NCBI RefSeq assembly: GCF_005233875.1
Contig: NZ_SZPZ01000005.1
Coordinates: 62,001 to 126,000, forward strand
DNA length: 64,000 nucleotides
From: Kribbella jiaozuonensis
GTDB taxonomy: Bacteria; Actinomycetota; Actinomycetes; Propionibacteriales; Kribbellaceae
Direction: 5' to 3'
The translations under genes were made by a program, and so were the position numbers. Position 1 is the first letter of the stretch, and every line of letters begins with the position of its first letter. Below, one piece after another: positions 51,008-59,744 of this stretch. Under the pieces are notes generated by a model, which worked only from the letters and a program-made list of their open reading frames with translations, did not search any database and was not told the origin of the DNA.

Positions 51008-52579
51008 TCACGACGCCTCCCCGAGGCGCAGGTCGCCGACGGCCTTGCAGCGGATGCGGGTCGCGTTGCCCGGCAGGTACGGGATCGGGACCTCGTCGAA
51101 GTCCACGATCCGCACGGCCGCAGGATCGGCGCCGGCCGCGATCGCACGGTCGACGGCCTCCTGCCGCGCTTCGTCCACCACCGCGTCCCGGCGGCCGGGA
51201 TCGATCGCGTACACCCGGTCGACCTCGCCGCCGACCTGCGCGATCGCCGCGCCGATCGCGTTCGCGACCGCGAAGTGATCCGGCCGATGGACGGCGAGAC
51301 TGCCGGGCAGATCGTCCGGCAGCAGGATCGACCCACCGCCGACCGCCACCACGGGGAGCGGGTCAGGCGACGTACGCATCCGCTCGACCGCGTCCGCGAT
51401 ATCTGCCGCCACCCGCGCCAGAGCCGACTTCACCAGCGTCGGATCCAGATCCGCGACCGCTGCGACGTCGCCAACCTCAGCACGACCGGCTGCGACAGCG
51501 ATGTCCGTCGCAGTCAGTGTCTTGCCGCCGAAGACCAACGCCTCCTCGGTCAGCCGATAGCCGACCGAGCGCGGCCCGACCGTCACCTGGTCGTTGCCCT
51601 CGGCCACCAAGCTGCCGCCACCGATCCCGATGCTGAGTACGTCGGGCATCCGGAAGTTCGTCCGCACGCCGGCGACGTCGACCTCGGTCGTCGCCTCGCG
51701 CGGGAAGCCGTGGGTGAGTACGCCGACATCGCTCGTCGTACCGCCGACGTCGACGACCGCGCAGGTGTCGAGCCCGGACAGCAATGCCGCACCGCGCATC
51801 GAGTTCGTTGGGCCGGACGCGAACGTGGCGACCGGGTACCGGCGGGCGAAGTCGACGTCCATCAGGGTGCCGTCGTTCTGGCTCAGGTACAGCGGCGCGG
51901 AGATGCCGTGACCGGCGACCGCACCGGACAGTCCGTCGACGATGCTCGCGGCCAGCTCGCGGAGCGCGGCGTTGATGATCGTCGCGTTCTCCCGCTCCAG
52001 CAGGCCGATCCGGCCGATCTCGTGCGACAGCGAGATCGCCACGTCGTCGCCGAGCTCGGAGCGCAGGATCTCCGCCGCACGCAGTTCGAACTCGTTGCTC
52101 ACCGGCGAGAACACCGACGAGATCGCCACCGACCGTACGCCGTGCTTCACCATGTCACCCGCGTGCCGGCGCAGCTCGTCCTCGTCCAACTCGGCGATGT
52201 GCCGGCCGTCGAACTCGTGCCCGCCGTGCGCCAGGTAGCTCCGTCCGCTGATCGCCTCGACCAGCCGCTCCGGCCAGTCCACCAGCGGCGGCAGCGAGGC
52301 GGTGGCCGGCAGACCGAGCCGGAGCGCCGCCGTCGGAGCCAGCCGCCGCGCCTCGACCAGTGCGTTGATGAAGTGCGTGGTGCCGATCATCACGGCCTGG
52401 ACCTGCGCCGGGTCGAAGGATCGCTCCGCCTGCAGCCGGTCCAGCGTGTCGATGATGCCCGCGGTCACGTCCGCGCTGGTCGCGGACTTGTTGGCCGCGA
52501 GCACGCTGACATCCCCGCCGGTGCCATCGAGCAGCACGGCGTCGGTGTTGGTGCCACCGACATCGATGCCGATACGCAT
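51008..52579 (-). CDS. Hydantoinase/oxoprolinase family protein (HyuA-like)
   Basis: The 523-residue ATP-dependent amidohydrolase family protein starts with the ASKHA motif GIDVGGTNTDAVLLDG, then IGTTHFINALVEA, VDVGGTTSDVGVLTHG and a C-terminal VAVGGGSILLPDDLPG. HyuA-type enzymes hydrolyse hydantoins or oxoproline with ATP and normally need a HyuB partner, which is absent here. The DUF917 proteins may replace it, or use the product. It starts one base from the permease stop. Confidence 0.88.
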   Translation of the reverse strand: MRIGIDVGGTNTDAVLLDGTGGDVSVLAANKSATSADVTAGIIDTLDRLQAERSFDPAQVQAVMIGTTHFINALVEARRLAPTAALRLGLPATASLPPLVDWPERLVEAISGRSYLAHGGHEFDGRHIAELDEDELRRHAGDMVKHGVRSVAISSVFSPVSNEFELRAAEILRSELGDDVAISLSHEIGRIGLLERENATIINAALRELAASIVDGLSGAVAGHGISAPLYLSQNDGTLMDVDFARRYPVATFASGPTNSMRGAALLSGLDTCAVVDVGGTTSDVGVLTHGFPREATTEVDVAGVRTNFRMPDVLSIGIGGGSLVAEGNDQVTVGPRSVGYRLTEEALVFGGKTLTATDIAVAAGRAEVGDVAAVADLDPTLVKSALARVAADIADAVERMRTSPDPLPVVAVGGGSILLPDDLPGSLAVHRPDHFAVANAIGAAIAQVGGEVDRVYAIDPGRRDAVVDEARQEAVDRAIAAGADPAAVRIVDFDEVPIPYLPGNATRIRCKAVGDLRLGEAS

Positions 52580-53932
52580 TCAGATCCTCCCAGGTTGGGC
52601 TACGACGCCGATCTCGGCCGGCGCACTGTCCATGGTGCGGCTTGTCCCGACGCCGCGGATCAGGCCGAGCCTGCCCGCCACGACGTACGCCAGGAAGCCG
52701 ACGACGAGTGAGTTGATGCTGGGCAGTCCCCAGCCGACGTACTTGCCGATCAGCGCGGCGCCGATCCAGATCACGATCGTGGCCGGCACCCAGGTCGGCG
52801 CGGTCGCGGGCAGCGTGCCGGCGGCTCTGGTCGCGTCCAGGTCGGGGCGCCAGCGCTTCACCACGAAGTACTCCGCGACCATGATTCCGGCGATCGGCGG
52901 GAACGCAACGCCGAGCACGGTCAGGAACTCGGTGAACTTGTCCAGGATCCCGCCGGCCGCGAGCACACTGCCGAGTACGCCGACAACCAGCGTGACCACG
53001 GCCCGGTTGACGTGCCGGCCGAAGACCGTGCCGATGAAGTTCACGATGCCCAGGCCGGAGCTGTAGAGGTTCCAGTCGTTGATCTTGATCGTGCCGAGGA
53101 TGATCACCAGCGTGCCGACCCAGCCGACCGACGAGGTGACGATCGTGATCACGTTCGCCGAGCCGACGGCGTGCGCGAGCAGTACGCCGACCAGGCCGAT
53201 CACGTACTCGCCGAGCGTGATGCCGAGGATGGTCTGCTTGACGACGTCGCCGACGCTGCGGTTGAAGCGGGTCATGTCGGGCGTGATCACCGCGCCGACG
53301 ATGAATCCGCCCGCGACGAGCGTCGTACCCTCGAGCAGGCTCAGGTGCGGGCCGGGCGGCGCGGCGTTCACCAGCGAGCCGAAGCTGTGGTCGGACAGCT
53401 CGCTGATGATCGACCAGCCGACCAGGACCAGGAAGGCCGGGACGGTCACGTACGCGACCCAGGCCATCGAGTGGAAGCCGCGCAGTACGACGAGCGTCAC
53501 CGCGAGACCGAAGACGAGTGACCAGCCCCAGGTCGGGAGTACGCCGATCAGCTGGCTCAGACCGGCCGCGGACACCGCGGACTGGATCCCGAACCACCCG
53601 ATCAGGCTGATCCCGATCGCGAGCCCGATCAGCGACGAGCCGGCCTGGCCGAAACCGGTCCAGCGCGCGATCACCGACGTCTGCAGACCCTCGCGGGCGC
53701 CGATGACGCCGATCAGGATCGCCACGAGTTCGAGGATCACCGCGCCGAGCGTGAGCGCCCAGAACGCGGTCCAGAAGCTCATGCCGAACCCGAGCGTCGC
53801 GCCGAGCAGGAACTGACTCAGCGCCGAGATCTGCCCGAACCGCTGGGTCGCGACAGACCACCAGGAGTACCGCGCTTGCTCCGGGACGCGGGCGAGCGCG
53901 TAATCGTCCGCACCAACAGATGTACCGGCCAT
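52580..53932 (-). CDS. NCS1-type cytosine/purine/hydantoin permease
   Basis: The 450-residue transporter has about twelve hydrophobic segments; NCS1-like features include SWWSVATQRFGQISALSQFL in the N-terminal region, LVAGGFIVGAVITPDMTRF and INDWNLYSSGLG. It probably imports a nucleobase, hydantoin or related heterocycle for the downstream enzymes. The ATG at 53932 follows CTGGAGG; the longer frame to 53989 is rejected. It is the first gene of the operon. Confidence 0.88.
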   Translation of the reverse strand: MAGTSVGADDYALARVPEQARYSWWSVATQRFGQISALSQFLLGATLGFGMSFWTAFWALTLGAVILELVAILIGVIGAREGLQTSVIARWTGFGQAGSSLIGLAIGISLIGWFGIQSAVSAAGLSQLIGVLPTWGWSLVFGLAVTLVVLRGFHSMAWVAYVTVPAFLVLVGWSIISELSDHSFGSLVNAAPPGPHLSLLEGTTLVAGGFIVGAVITPDMTRFNRSVGDVVKQTILGITLGEYVIGLVGVLLAHAVGSANVITIVTSSVGWVGTLVIILGTIKINDWNLYSSGLGIVNFIGTVFGRHVNRAVVTLVVGVLGSVLAAGGILDKFTEFLTVLGVAFPPIAGIMVAEYFVVKRWRPDLDATRAAGTLPATAPTWVPATIVIWIGAALIGKYVGWGLPSINSLVVGFLAYVVAGRLGLIRGVGTSRTMDSAPAEIGVVAQPGRI

Positions 53933-53994
53933 GAAAACCTCCAGCCCTGGGATTTCACCGAACGTACGGCTGTTGGCGGGCTGTCTCACCGTCC

Positions 53995-54006
53995 AGTGTG
54001 CACACT
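53995..54006. promoter_or_regulatory. Palindromic operator upstream of the permease operon
   Basis: The perfect palindrome AGTGTGCACACT lies 63 bases before the permease ATG. It is a candidate site for the PucR protein encoded at the end of the operon. The surrounding 107 bases hold no gene. Confidence 0.5.
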
Positions 54007-54039
54007 CGACCGGGCTTCACTGTGCAAGCAGCCCAGTGC

Positions 54040-54336
54040 TCAGCCCTGGCGCCAGTCGACCCGCAGTGCGTCACGCCGGGCAATCTGCTCGATCCGGTGC
54101 GCCACGCGCTCGCTCTGCTGCTCGAGCTCGGCCTGATCCCCGGCCTCGACCCGCAGTACCAATTGATCGCCCGTCGCCCGGACGGTCCAGGTCGCCGTGC
54201 CGAGATCCACGACAAGTTCGTCCGCCGCCGTGGACAGGACCTTCAGGCCACCCGGCCCGTGGCCCAGATGGCTGGTCAGCTGGGCCAGGTACCGCTCGGC
54301 ACGCGGGGTGTCGAGGTGAGCTTCGAGTGCAGGCAC
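54040..54336 (-). CDS. DUF2218 domain protein
   Basis: The 98-residue cytoplasmic protein of unknown function has the DUF2218 features AERYLAQLTSHLGHG, a central strand VVDLGTATWTVRA, and LRVEAGDQAELEQQSERVAH before DALRVDW. Members are often found beside TetR regulators or siderophore-related genes. It is divergent from the TetR gene at 54402 across a palindrome that almost touches its start. Confidence 0.85.
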   Translation of the reverse strand: MPALEAHLDTPRAERYLAQLTSHLGHGPGGLKVLSTAADELVVDLGTATWTVRATGDQLVLRVEAGDQAELEQQSERVAHRIEQIARRDALRVDWRQG

Positions 54337-54351
54337 GTCAATCTCCTTTTT

Positions 54352-54368
54352 CGAGACACTGTGTCTCG
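54352..54368. promoter_or_regulatory. TetR-type operator CGAGACACTGTGTCTCG
   Basis: This perfect inverted repeat (8-base arms, one-base centre) lies between the divergent DUF2218 and TetR starts. The arms GAGACAC/GTGTCTC are typical of TetR-family sites. It is expected to repress both genes. Confidence 0.75.
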
Positions 54369-54401
54369 ATCATAGGCAGACTGTCCAGCTAGAATCCCGA
54401 C

Positions 54402-54950
54402 ATGCCGAAGTTGTGGAACGACACGATCGCGAGCCACCGCGAGGCTGTGCAGGAGGCGGTGCTGGATGCGGCGGCTGCCGTGGTTGCCGAGCGTGGGCTG
54501 ACCGGGGTCACGATGGCTGAGGTCGCTCAGCGGGCCGGGGTGGGGCGGGCGACGCTCTACAAGTACTTCCCTGACGTCGAATCGATCCTGACCGCGTGGC
54601 ACCAGCGGCAGGTCGGCGATCATCTGCGGCAGCTCACCGAGATCTGGACGAACACCGGGCGACTCGAGGCCGTGCTGGAGGCGTATGCGTTCATCTGCCA
54701 CGAGCACCCGCCGTCGCCGGGCCCGGCCGCTTCGCTGCATCGGTCGGAGCATGTGGCTCGGGGGCGGGAGCATCTGGTCGATTTCTTGGCCGGCTTGATG
54801 ACCGACGTACGTGATGACGTGCCGGCGAAGGAGTTGGCGACGTACTGCGTGCATGCGCTGGGCGCGGCCGGCGCCGTACCGTCGAAGGCTGCGGTACGGC
54901 GCCTGGTGGCGGTCGTGCTGTCGGGGCTACGCGGCGAGGCGGGCCGGTGA
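54402..54950 (+). CDS. TetR-family transcriptional regulator
   Basis: The 182-residue regulator has an HTH at about 20-65 (VTMAEVAQRAGVGRATLYKY) and a helical tail with His-rich CHEHPPSP. It is divergent from DUF2218 with a palindromic operator between, so local autoregulation is likely. Its end overlaps the convergent copper-ATPase gene by 24 bases. Confidence 0.92.
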   Translation: MPKLWNDTIASHREAVQEAVLDAAAAVVAERGLTGVTMAEVAQRAGVGRATLYKYFPDVESILTAWHQRQVGDHLRQLTEIWTNTGRLEAVLEAYAFICHEHPPSPGPAASLHRSEHVARGREHLVDFLAGLMTDVRDDVPAKELATYCVHALGAAGAVPSKAAVRRLVAVVLSGLRGEAGR

Positions 54951-56957
54951 GAGGTCGAGGCGGCGCAGGAGCTGGGCGTTGAGGGCTACGACGATGGTGG
55001 AGATCGACATCAGCAGCGCGCCGACGGCGGGCGAGACGACGATGCCTGCGAAGGCGAGTACGCCGGCGGCGAGCGGGACTGTGATGACGTTGTAGCCGGT
55101 GGCCCAGATGAGGTTCTGCCACATCTTGCGGTAGCTGGCCTTGGACAGCTCGATCACCGAGAGGACGGCACGCGGGTCGTCGGCGGCGAGCACAACCCCC
55201 GCCGACTCGATCGCAACATCAGTCCCCGCCCCGATCGCGATCCCGACCTCGGCCCGCGCCAGAGCCGGTGCGTCGTTCACTCCGTCCCCCACCATCGCAA
55301 CCTTCAACCCACGGCTCTGCAGCTCGGCAACCTTCGCGTCCTTGTCCTGCGGCAGCACCTCCGCAAACACCTCATCAATCCCCAACTCCTTCGCGACCGC
55401 ATCCGCAACCTGATGCGCATCCCCGGTGATCATCGCCACCTTCACCCCCCGCCGATGCAACGCCTCCACAGCCTGCCGAGACTCCTCCCGCACCTCATCC
55501 TCAAGCGCAACAGCCCCCACCACCTGCCCATCCCGCACAACATGCAGGACGGCCGCCCCGCGTTCCTTCCACCCGGCGACGTCCGCCTCCAGTTCGCCAG
55601 GCTCCGTCAAGCCGAGTTCCCGCAGGTACGCCGGCCCGCCAACAGCAACCTCGGAGCCATCAACAACCGCCCGCACACCCCGCCCGGTCAACGACCGGAA
55701 GTCCGACGCGATCATTCGTCCACCGACGGGTACTCGCTCGGCGTGGGCCCGGACGATTGCTTTTGCCAGTGGGTGTTCGCTGTCGGCTTCTACCGCGGCG
55801 GCCAGCTCCAGCAGTTCGTCGTGTGAAACGGAGCCGACGGTGGCGACTCCGGTGACGGCCGGTTCGCCCTTGGTGAGGGTGCCGGTCTTGTCGAACAGGA
55901 CGGCGTCGATGGTCCGCATCCGCTCCAACGCCAACCGATTCTTCACGAGTACGCCGGCTTTCGCCGCGCGCTCCGTGGAGATCGCGATCACCAGCGGGAT
56001 GGCGAGCCCGAGGGCGTGTGGGCAGGCGATCACCAACACGGTCACCGTTCGCGTAACCGCCTCGTCGACCTTCCCCAGCAACGCCCACACCACGAACGTG
56101 ATCACCCCAGCGATCGACGCGAAGTAGAACAAGAACGCGGCCGCCCGATCAGCCAACGCCTGCGCACGCGAGGACGACGCCTGCGCCTCAGCAACCAACC
56201 GCTGGATCCCAGCCAGCGCAGTGTCGTCACCGACCGCTGTGATCTCGACCCGCAAAGCGTTGTCAGTGGCAACAGTTCCGGCCACCACCGCGTCACCCAC
56301 GGCCCGCGACACCGGCCGTGATTCCCCGGTGATCATCGACTCGTCGACCTCGGCCTGCCCGTCGACCACCGTCCCGTCCGCCGGCACCCGGCCACCGGAC
56401 CGCACGAGTACGACGTCCCCCGCCTGCAGCTCGTGCAACGACACCTCGACCCCGCCGTCATCGGTGACCTTCTCCGCCGAGTCCGGCAGCAACGCCGCCA
56501 GCGCATCGAGCGCACCCGACGCCGCACCGAGCGCCCGCATCTCCAGCCAGTGCCCGAGCAGCATGATCACGATCAGCAGCGCGAGCTCCCACCAGAAGTC
56601 CAGGTCGAACCCGCCGATCTTCAGCGTAGTCACCCACGAGGCGACGAACGCCACGGTGATCGCCATCGAGATCAGCAACATCATCCCGGGACGACGGGAC
56701 TTCAACTCGCTCCAACCACCGGTCAGGAACGGCTGCCCGCCGTACACGAAGATCACCGTCCCCAGCGCCGGCGCGATCAGCCCCGAGCCGGGGAAGTCCG
56801 GCCGCGTGTACCCCAGCAGATCCGCGAACATCGCACTGAAGAACACCACCGGCACGGCCAGTCCCAAGCTGATCCAGAACCGGTCTTTGAACTGCGCAGC
56901 GTGATCCCCGTGCCCAGCATGCCCGCCGTGATCCATCTGCCCACCGTGCTCGTCCAT
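54927..56957 (-). CDS. CopB-type P1B heavy-metal (copper) ATPase
   Basis: The 676-residue exporter begins with a His/Met-rich tail (MDHGGHAGHGDHAA) instead of a CxxC domain. Motifs are TGES, the membrane metal site CPHALGLAIPL (CPH, P1B-3/CopB type), DKTGTLTKG (phosphorylated Asp), HPLAKA and GDGVNDAPAL. CopB-type ATPases move copper out of the cytoplasm. The ATG at 56957 lies 10 bases from a CsoR-type operator, giving copper-responsive control. The regulator itself is not in the window. Confidence 0.92.
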   Translation of the reverse strand: MDEHGGQMDHGGHAGHGDHAAQFKDRFWISLGLAVPVVFFSAMFADLLGYTRPDFPGSGLIAPALGTVIFVYGGQPFLTGGWSELKSRRPGMMLLISMAITVAFVASWVTTLKIGGFDLDFWWELALLIVIMLLGHWLEMRALGAASGALDALAALLPDSAEKVTDDGGVEVSLHELQAGDVVLVRSGGRVPADGTVVDGQAEVDESMITGESRPVSRAVGDAVVAGTVATDNALRVEITAVGDDTALAGIQRLVAEAQASSSRAQALADRAAAFLFYFASIAGVITFVVWALLGKVDEAVTRTVTVLVIACPHALGLAIPLVIAISTERAAKAGVLVKNRLALERMRTIDAVLFDKTGTLTKGEPAVTGVATVGSVSHDELLELAAAVEADSEHPLAKAIVRAHAERVPVGGRMIASDFRSLTGRGVRAVVDGSEVAVGGPAYLRELGLTEPGELEADVAGWKERGAAVLHVVRDGQVVGAVALEDEVREESRQAVEALHRRGVKVAMITGDAHQVADAVAKELGIDEVFAEVLPQDKDAKVAELQSRGLKVAMVGDGVNDAPALARAEVGIAIGAGTDVAIESAGVVLAADDPRAVLSVIELSKASYRKMWQNLIWATGYNVITVPLAAGVLAFAGIVVSPAVGALLMSISTIVVALNAQLLRRLDLSPARLAA

Positions 56958-56966
56958 GCCCGGCAA

Positions 56967-56985
56967 GATACCCCTAGGGGGTATC
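56967..56985 (-). promoter_or_regulatory. CsoR-type copper operator
   Basis: GATACCCCTAGGGGGTATC is a near-perfect inverted repeat matching the ATACCCC(N)GGGGTAT pattern of CsoR operators. It lies 10 bases before the copper-ATPase ATG and right beside the response-regulator stop (56991). Confidence 0.78.
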
Positions 56986-56990
56986 CCAAA

Positions 56991-57650
56991 TCAAGAAGCA
57001 CCCGGCACAGCGACCCCGGATTCGTACGCGTACATCACCAACTGAGCCCGATCCCGGCACCCGAGCTTGGTGAGCAGATGACTCACATGCGTCTTGACCG
57101 TCCCGTACCCGAGATGCAGCCGCGCCGCGATCTCCTGGTTCGACAACCCCTGCGCCACCGCGCGCAACACATCGCGCTCGCGCTCGGTCAACCCGTCATC
57201 GGCGGTCCCCGGCCGAGCGTCCGGGAGCGCGGCGAACCGTTCGATCAGCCGGCGCGTGATCCGCGGATGCAACAACGCTTCCCCCGCCGCTACGACCTCG
57301 ATCGCCTCGAGCAGCTGCGCCGGACGCGTCTCCTTGAGCAGGAACCCGCTGGCCCCCGACCGCAGCGCCTCCAGCACGAGATCGTCGTCGTCGAAGGTCG
57401 TCAGCACGACGACCTTCGTCCCCTGGCAGGCCGGATCGGCAAGGATCGTGCGACTCGCCGACAACCCGTCGAGGTGTGGCATCCGCACATCCATCAGCAC
57501 GATGTCAGGCGCCGTACGCCGGCACAGCGCGATCGCCTCGAGCCCGTCCCGCGCCTCCCCGACCACCTCGATCTCCCCGGCCGACCGCAGCAGCATCACG
57601 AACCCGGCCCGAACCAAGTCCTGATCGTCGACAACCGCGACCCGGATCAC
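56991..57650 (-). CDS. NarL/LuxR-type response regulator
   Basis: The 219-residue regulator has a receiver domain with phospho-Asp54 (IVLMDVRMPHLDG), VVVLTTFDDD, and a C-terminal LuxR HTH (LTERERDVLRAVAQGLSNQE, IAARLHLGYGTVKTHVSHLL). It overlaps the histidine kinase gene by four bases, forming a two-component pair. The regulon is unknown; the CPBP protease gene upstream in the same operon is one candidate. Confidence 0.93.
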   Translation of the reverse strand: MIRVAVVDDQDLVRAGFVMLLRSAGEIEVVGEARDGLEAIALCRRTAPDIVLMDVRMPHLDGLSASRTILADPACQGTKVVVLTTFDDDDLVLEALRSGASGFLLKETRPAQLLEAIEVVAAGEALLHPRITRRLIERFAALPDARPGTADDGLTERERDVLRAVAQGLSNQEIAARLHLGYGTVKTHVSHLLTKLGCRDRAQLVMYAYESGVAVPGAS

Positions 57651-58801
57651 CGACGTACTCCGACCGGCAGTTCCGCATGCACGCGGAACCCAGCCCCATG
57701 AGCCCCGTACTCCGCGCGACCGCCGACCAGCCGCACCCGTTCGTCAAGCCCGACCAGCCCATGGCCCGATCCCGTCGCCGAGGCCCGCGAAGGACCCGGA
57801 TCGACGATCTCCAGCTCGATCGTCGTAACGGTGCAGGCCACCGTCACCGTCGCGGTCCTGGCGGCGGAGTGCTTGATCACGTTGGTCAACGACTCCTGCA
57901 CGATCCGGTACGCCGTCAGCGAGATCGCAGTGTCAAGCTCAGCCGTACCCGACCGCTCCAGCGCGACGTCGAGACCGGCGGCCCGAATGTCCTCGACCAG
58001 TTCCGCCACGTCGTCGAGTCCACGCGTCGGCGGCCGGGTTCCGTCCTCGTTCTCCGCACGCAGCATGCCCAGCATCGATCGCGTCTGCTCAAGGGCTCGA
58101 CGGCTCGTCTCGGCGATCACCTCGAGCGAATGCTCGGCCGCGAGTGCGTCGCTGCGGATCAGATGAGCACCGACACCGGCCTGTACGGCGATCAACGACA
58201 TGCTGTGCGCGACCACGTCGTGCAGCTCGCGAGCGATCCGCAGCCGCTCCTCGGTGACCGCGGCCAGCAACTGGTCCTGCTGCTGCCTGCGCCGCGACCG
58301 GATCGCGTCGCCGACCGCCCACGCCGCCACCAGCAGCGCGACGGCCAACAGCAGGTCCGACGTACGGAGGTCGGGTACGTCGAGCAGCGCCAATCCCCCG
58401 AACACCGCGACTCCAACGCCCAGCCCGACCAGCCCGTCCCGACGGCGGCCGTGGGCGGCGAGCGAGTACAGACTGAACAGGATCAGCACCGACAACAACC
58501 CGATGTAGTGCCCCGACAGGCTCACCACCACGCCGCCGACCACCATCGCGGCGTACGACGCGACCGGCCGACTGCGCCGCCAGGCCAACCCACCGGCGGC
58601 CACCACGGTGGCGATCGCCGCGACAACGTCCGGATTCTCCAGCCGCGGGTCGACCGAAGCCGGGTCGGTCGTCAGCAGCGAGGTCAGCGCTGCCGCCGCA
58701 GCCACGATCCCGAGCAACGGGTCGAGGTACGGCGACAAGCGCTGCGACGCGACGATCCACCAGCTCTGCCGACCCGGGGCCGGCCCAACCTGCCCCCTCA
58801 T
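57647..58801 (-). CDS. Two-component sensor histidine kinase (HPK7/NarX-like)
   Basis: The 384-residue kinase has about five N-terminal membrane helices, then HisKA_3 dimerisation with the phospho-accepting His in RIARELHDVVAHSMSLIAVQ, and a HATPase_c domain (ESLTNVIKHSAARTATV, GSGHGLVGLDERVRLVGG). It starts 10 bases after the CPBP gene. The signal is unknown and probably membrane-associated, since no large extracytoplasmic loop exists. Confidence 0.92.
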   Translation of the reverse strand: MRGQVGPAPGRQSWWIVASQRLSPYLDPLLGIVAAAAALTSLLTTDPASVDPRLENPDVVAAIATVVAAGGLAWRRSRPVASYAAMVVGGVVVSLSGHYIGLLSVLILFSLYSLAAHGRRRDGLVGLGVGVAVFGGLALLDVPDLRTSDLLLAVALLVAAWAVGDAIRSRRRQQQDQLLAAVTEERLRIARELHDVVAHSMSLIAVQAGVGAHLIRSDALAAEHSLEVIAETSRRALEQTRSMLGMLRAENEDGTRPPTRGLDDVAELVEDIRAAGLDVALERSGTAELDTAISLTAYRIVQESLTNVIKHSAARTATVTVACTVTTIELEIVDPGPSRASATGSGHGLVGLDERVRLVGGRAEYGAHGAGFRVHAELPVGVRR

Positions 58802-58810
58802 ATCCGGAGA

Positions 58811-59671
58811 CTACGCGTGCAGAGCCGGTACGGGCTGCTGTTCAACAGACTCAACCGGAGCACGCCACACCCGCGCCCATCGCAGCAACACCACAGCCAC
58901 CACGACACAGGCCCCGAGGGTGGCGAACCCGGTCTCGCCGGCGACGTACGCCAGGCTCGACCCGGAGGTCGCGACCACAGCCGAAGCGCCCAGATCGAAC
59001 ACGGTGTTCGCCGCGTTGTGAGCGATCGCAACCGGCCAGACGCTGTTCGACCGGTCCCGCAGCCACGCATACAACACGCCGGCCGCCGTGATCGTCAGTA
59101 CCGCGGAGGGAGCGACGATCCAGCGCGCACCGCCGGTGTCGTACGTCGTCGCGATCAGGATCAGCGGCAGATGGAACAGCCCGTGGGCGAACCCGGTGGC
59201 CACAGCCGCGCGCCGACGACCGGTCAGCTGCTGGAAGCGCGGCAGCAGGTAGCCGCGCCAACCGATCTCCTCACCGAGGATGATCACCGTCGGGACGACC
59301 AAGGCGATCGCGAAGTTGATCGCCCAGCCCGGCACGGTCGCGGCCGAGATCTCGCCGAGGTGCATCCGCCCGGCGCCGATCAGCAGCGCGGTCCCGTAGG
59401 CGCCGCCGCACAGCAGCAGCGGTACCAAGATCGCGGCCGGCCAGGACCGGAAACCGGCCCGGTTCAGCCCGATCTGCCGCCACAGCCGGCGGCGACTGCC
59501 CGGCGGCGTGATCGTGAAGGTCAGGATGCCCACTGCCACGGTCGGCACCATGACGCTGAGCAGCAGGTTGAAGTGCCCGTTCGGCAGGGCGAACGCGATC
59601 AGCAGAGCGAGCACGTAGGTGATCGCCAAGTAGGCAGCAATTTCGCGGAGAGGTTTCTGGAGTGTTTTCAT
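58811..59671 (-). CDS. CPBP-family intramembrane metalloprotease
   Basis: The 286-residue membrane protein has about eight hydrophobic segments and the CAAX/CPBP motifs EEIGWRGYLLPRF, FAHGLFHLPLI and HNAANTVF, in which Glu and His residues bind the metal. Bacterial members act in peptide maturation, immunity or membrane stress. It is the first gene of an operon with the sensor kinase and response regulator, so regulated proteolysis may feed that system. Confidence 0.88.
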   Translation of the reverse strand: MKTLQKPLREIAAYLAITYVLALLIAFALPNGHFNLLLSVMVPTVAVGILTFTITPPGSRRRLWRQIGLNRAGFRSWPAAILVPLLLCGGAYGTALLIGAGRMHLGEISAATVPGWAINFAIALVVPTVIILGEEIGWRGYLLPRFQQLTGRRRAAVATGFAHGLFHLPLILIATTYDTGGARWIVAPSAVLTITAAGVLYAWLRDRSNSVWPVAIAHNAANTVFDLGASAVVATSGSSLAYVAGETGFATLGACVVVAVVLLRWARVWRAPVESVEQQPVPALHA

Positions 59672-59744
59672 GCCTCCACGGTGCGGGTGGAGGCATGGGT
59701 ACCGCGTCTGCCTGGAGACCTGACTCGTCTCTGTCTGCAGACCC

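Noticed and set aside
49960..52711. Long plus-strand frames opposite DUF917 and the hydantoinase
   Set aside because: Antisense frames without motifs; the minus-strand genes have strong family signatures and coupled starts.
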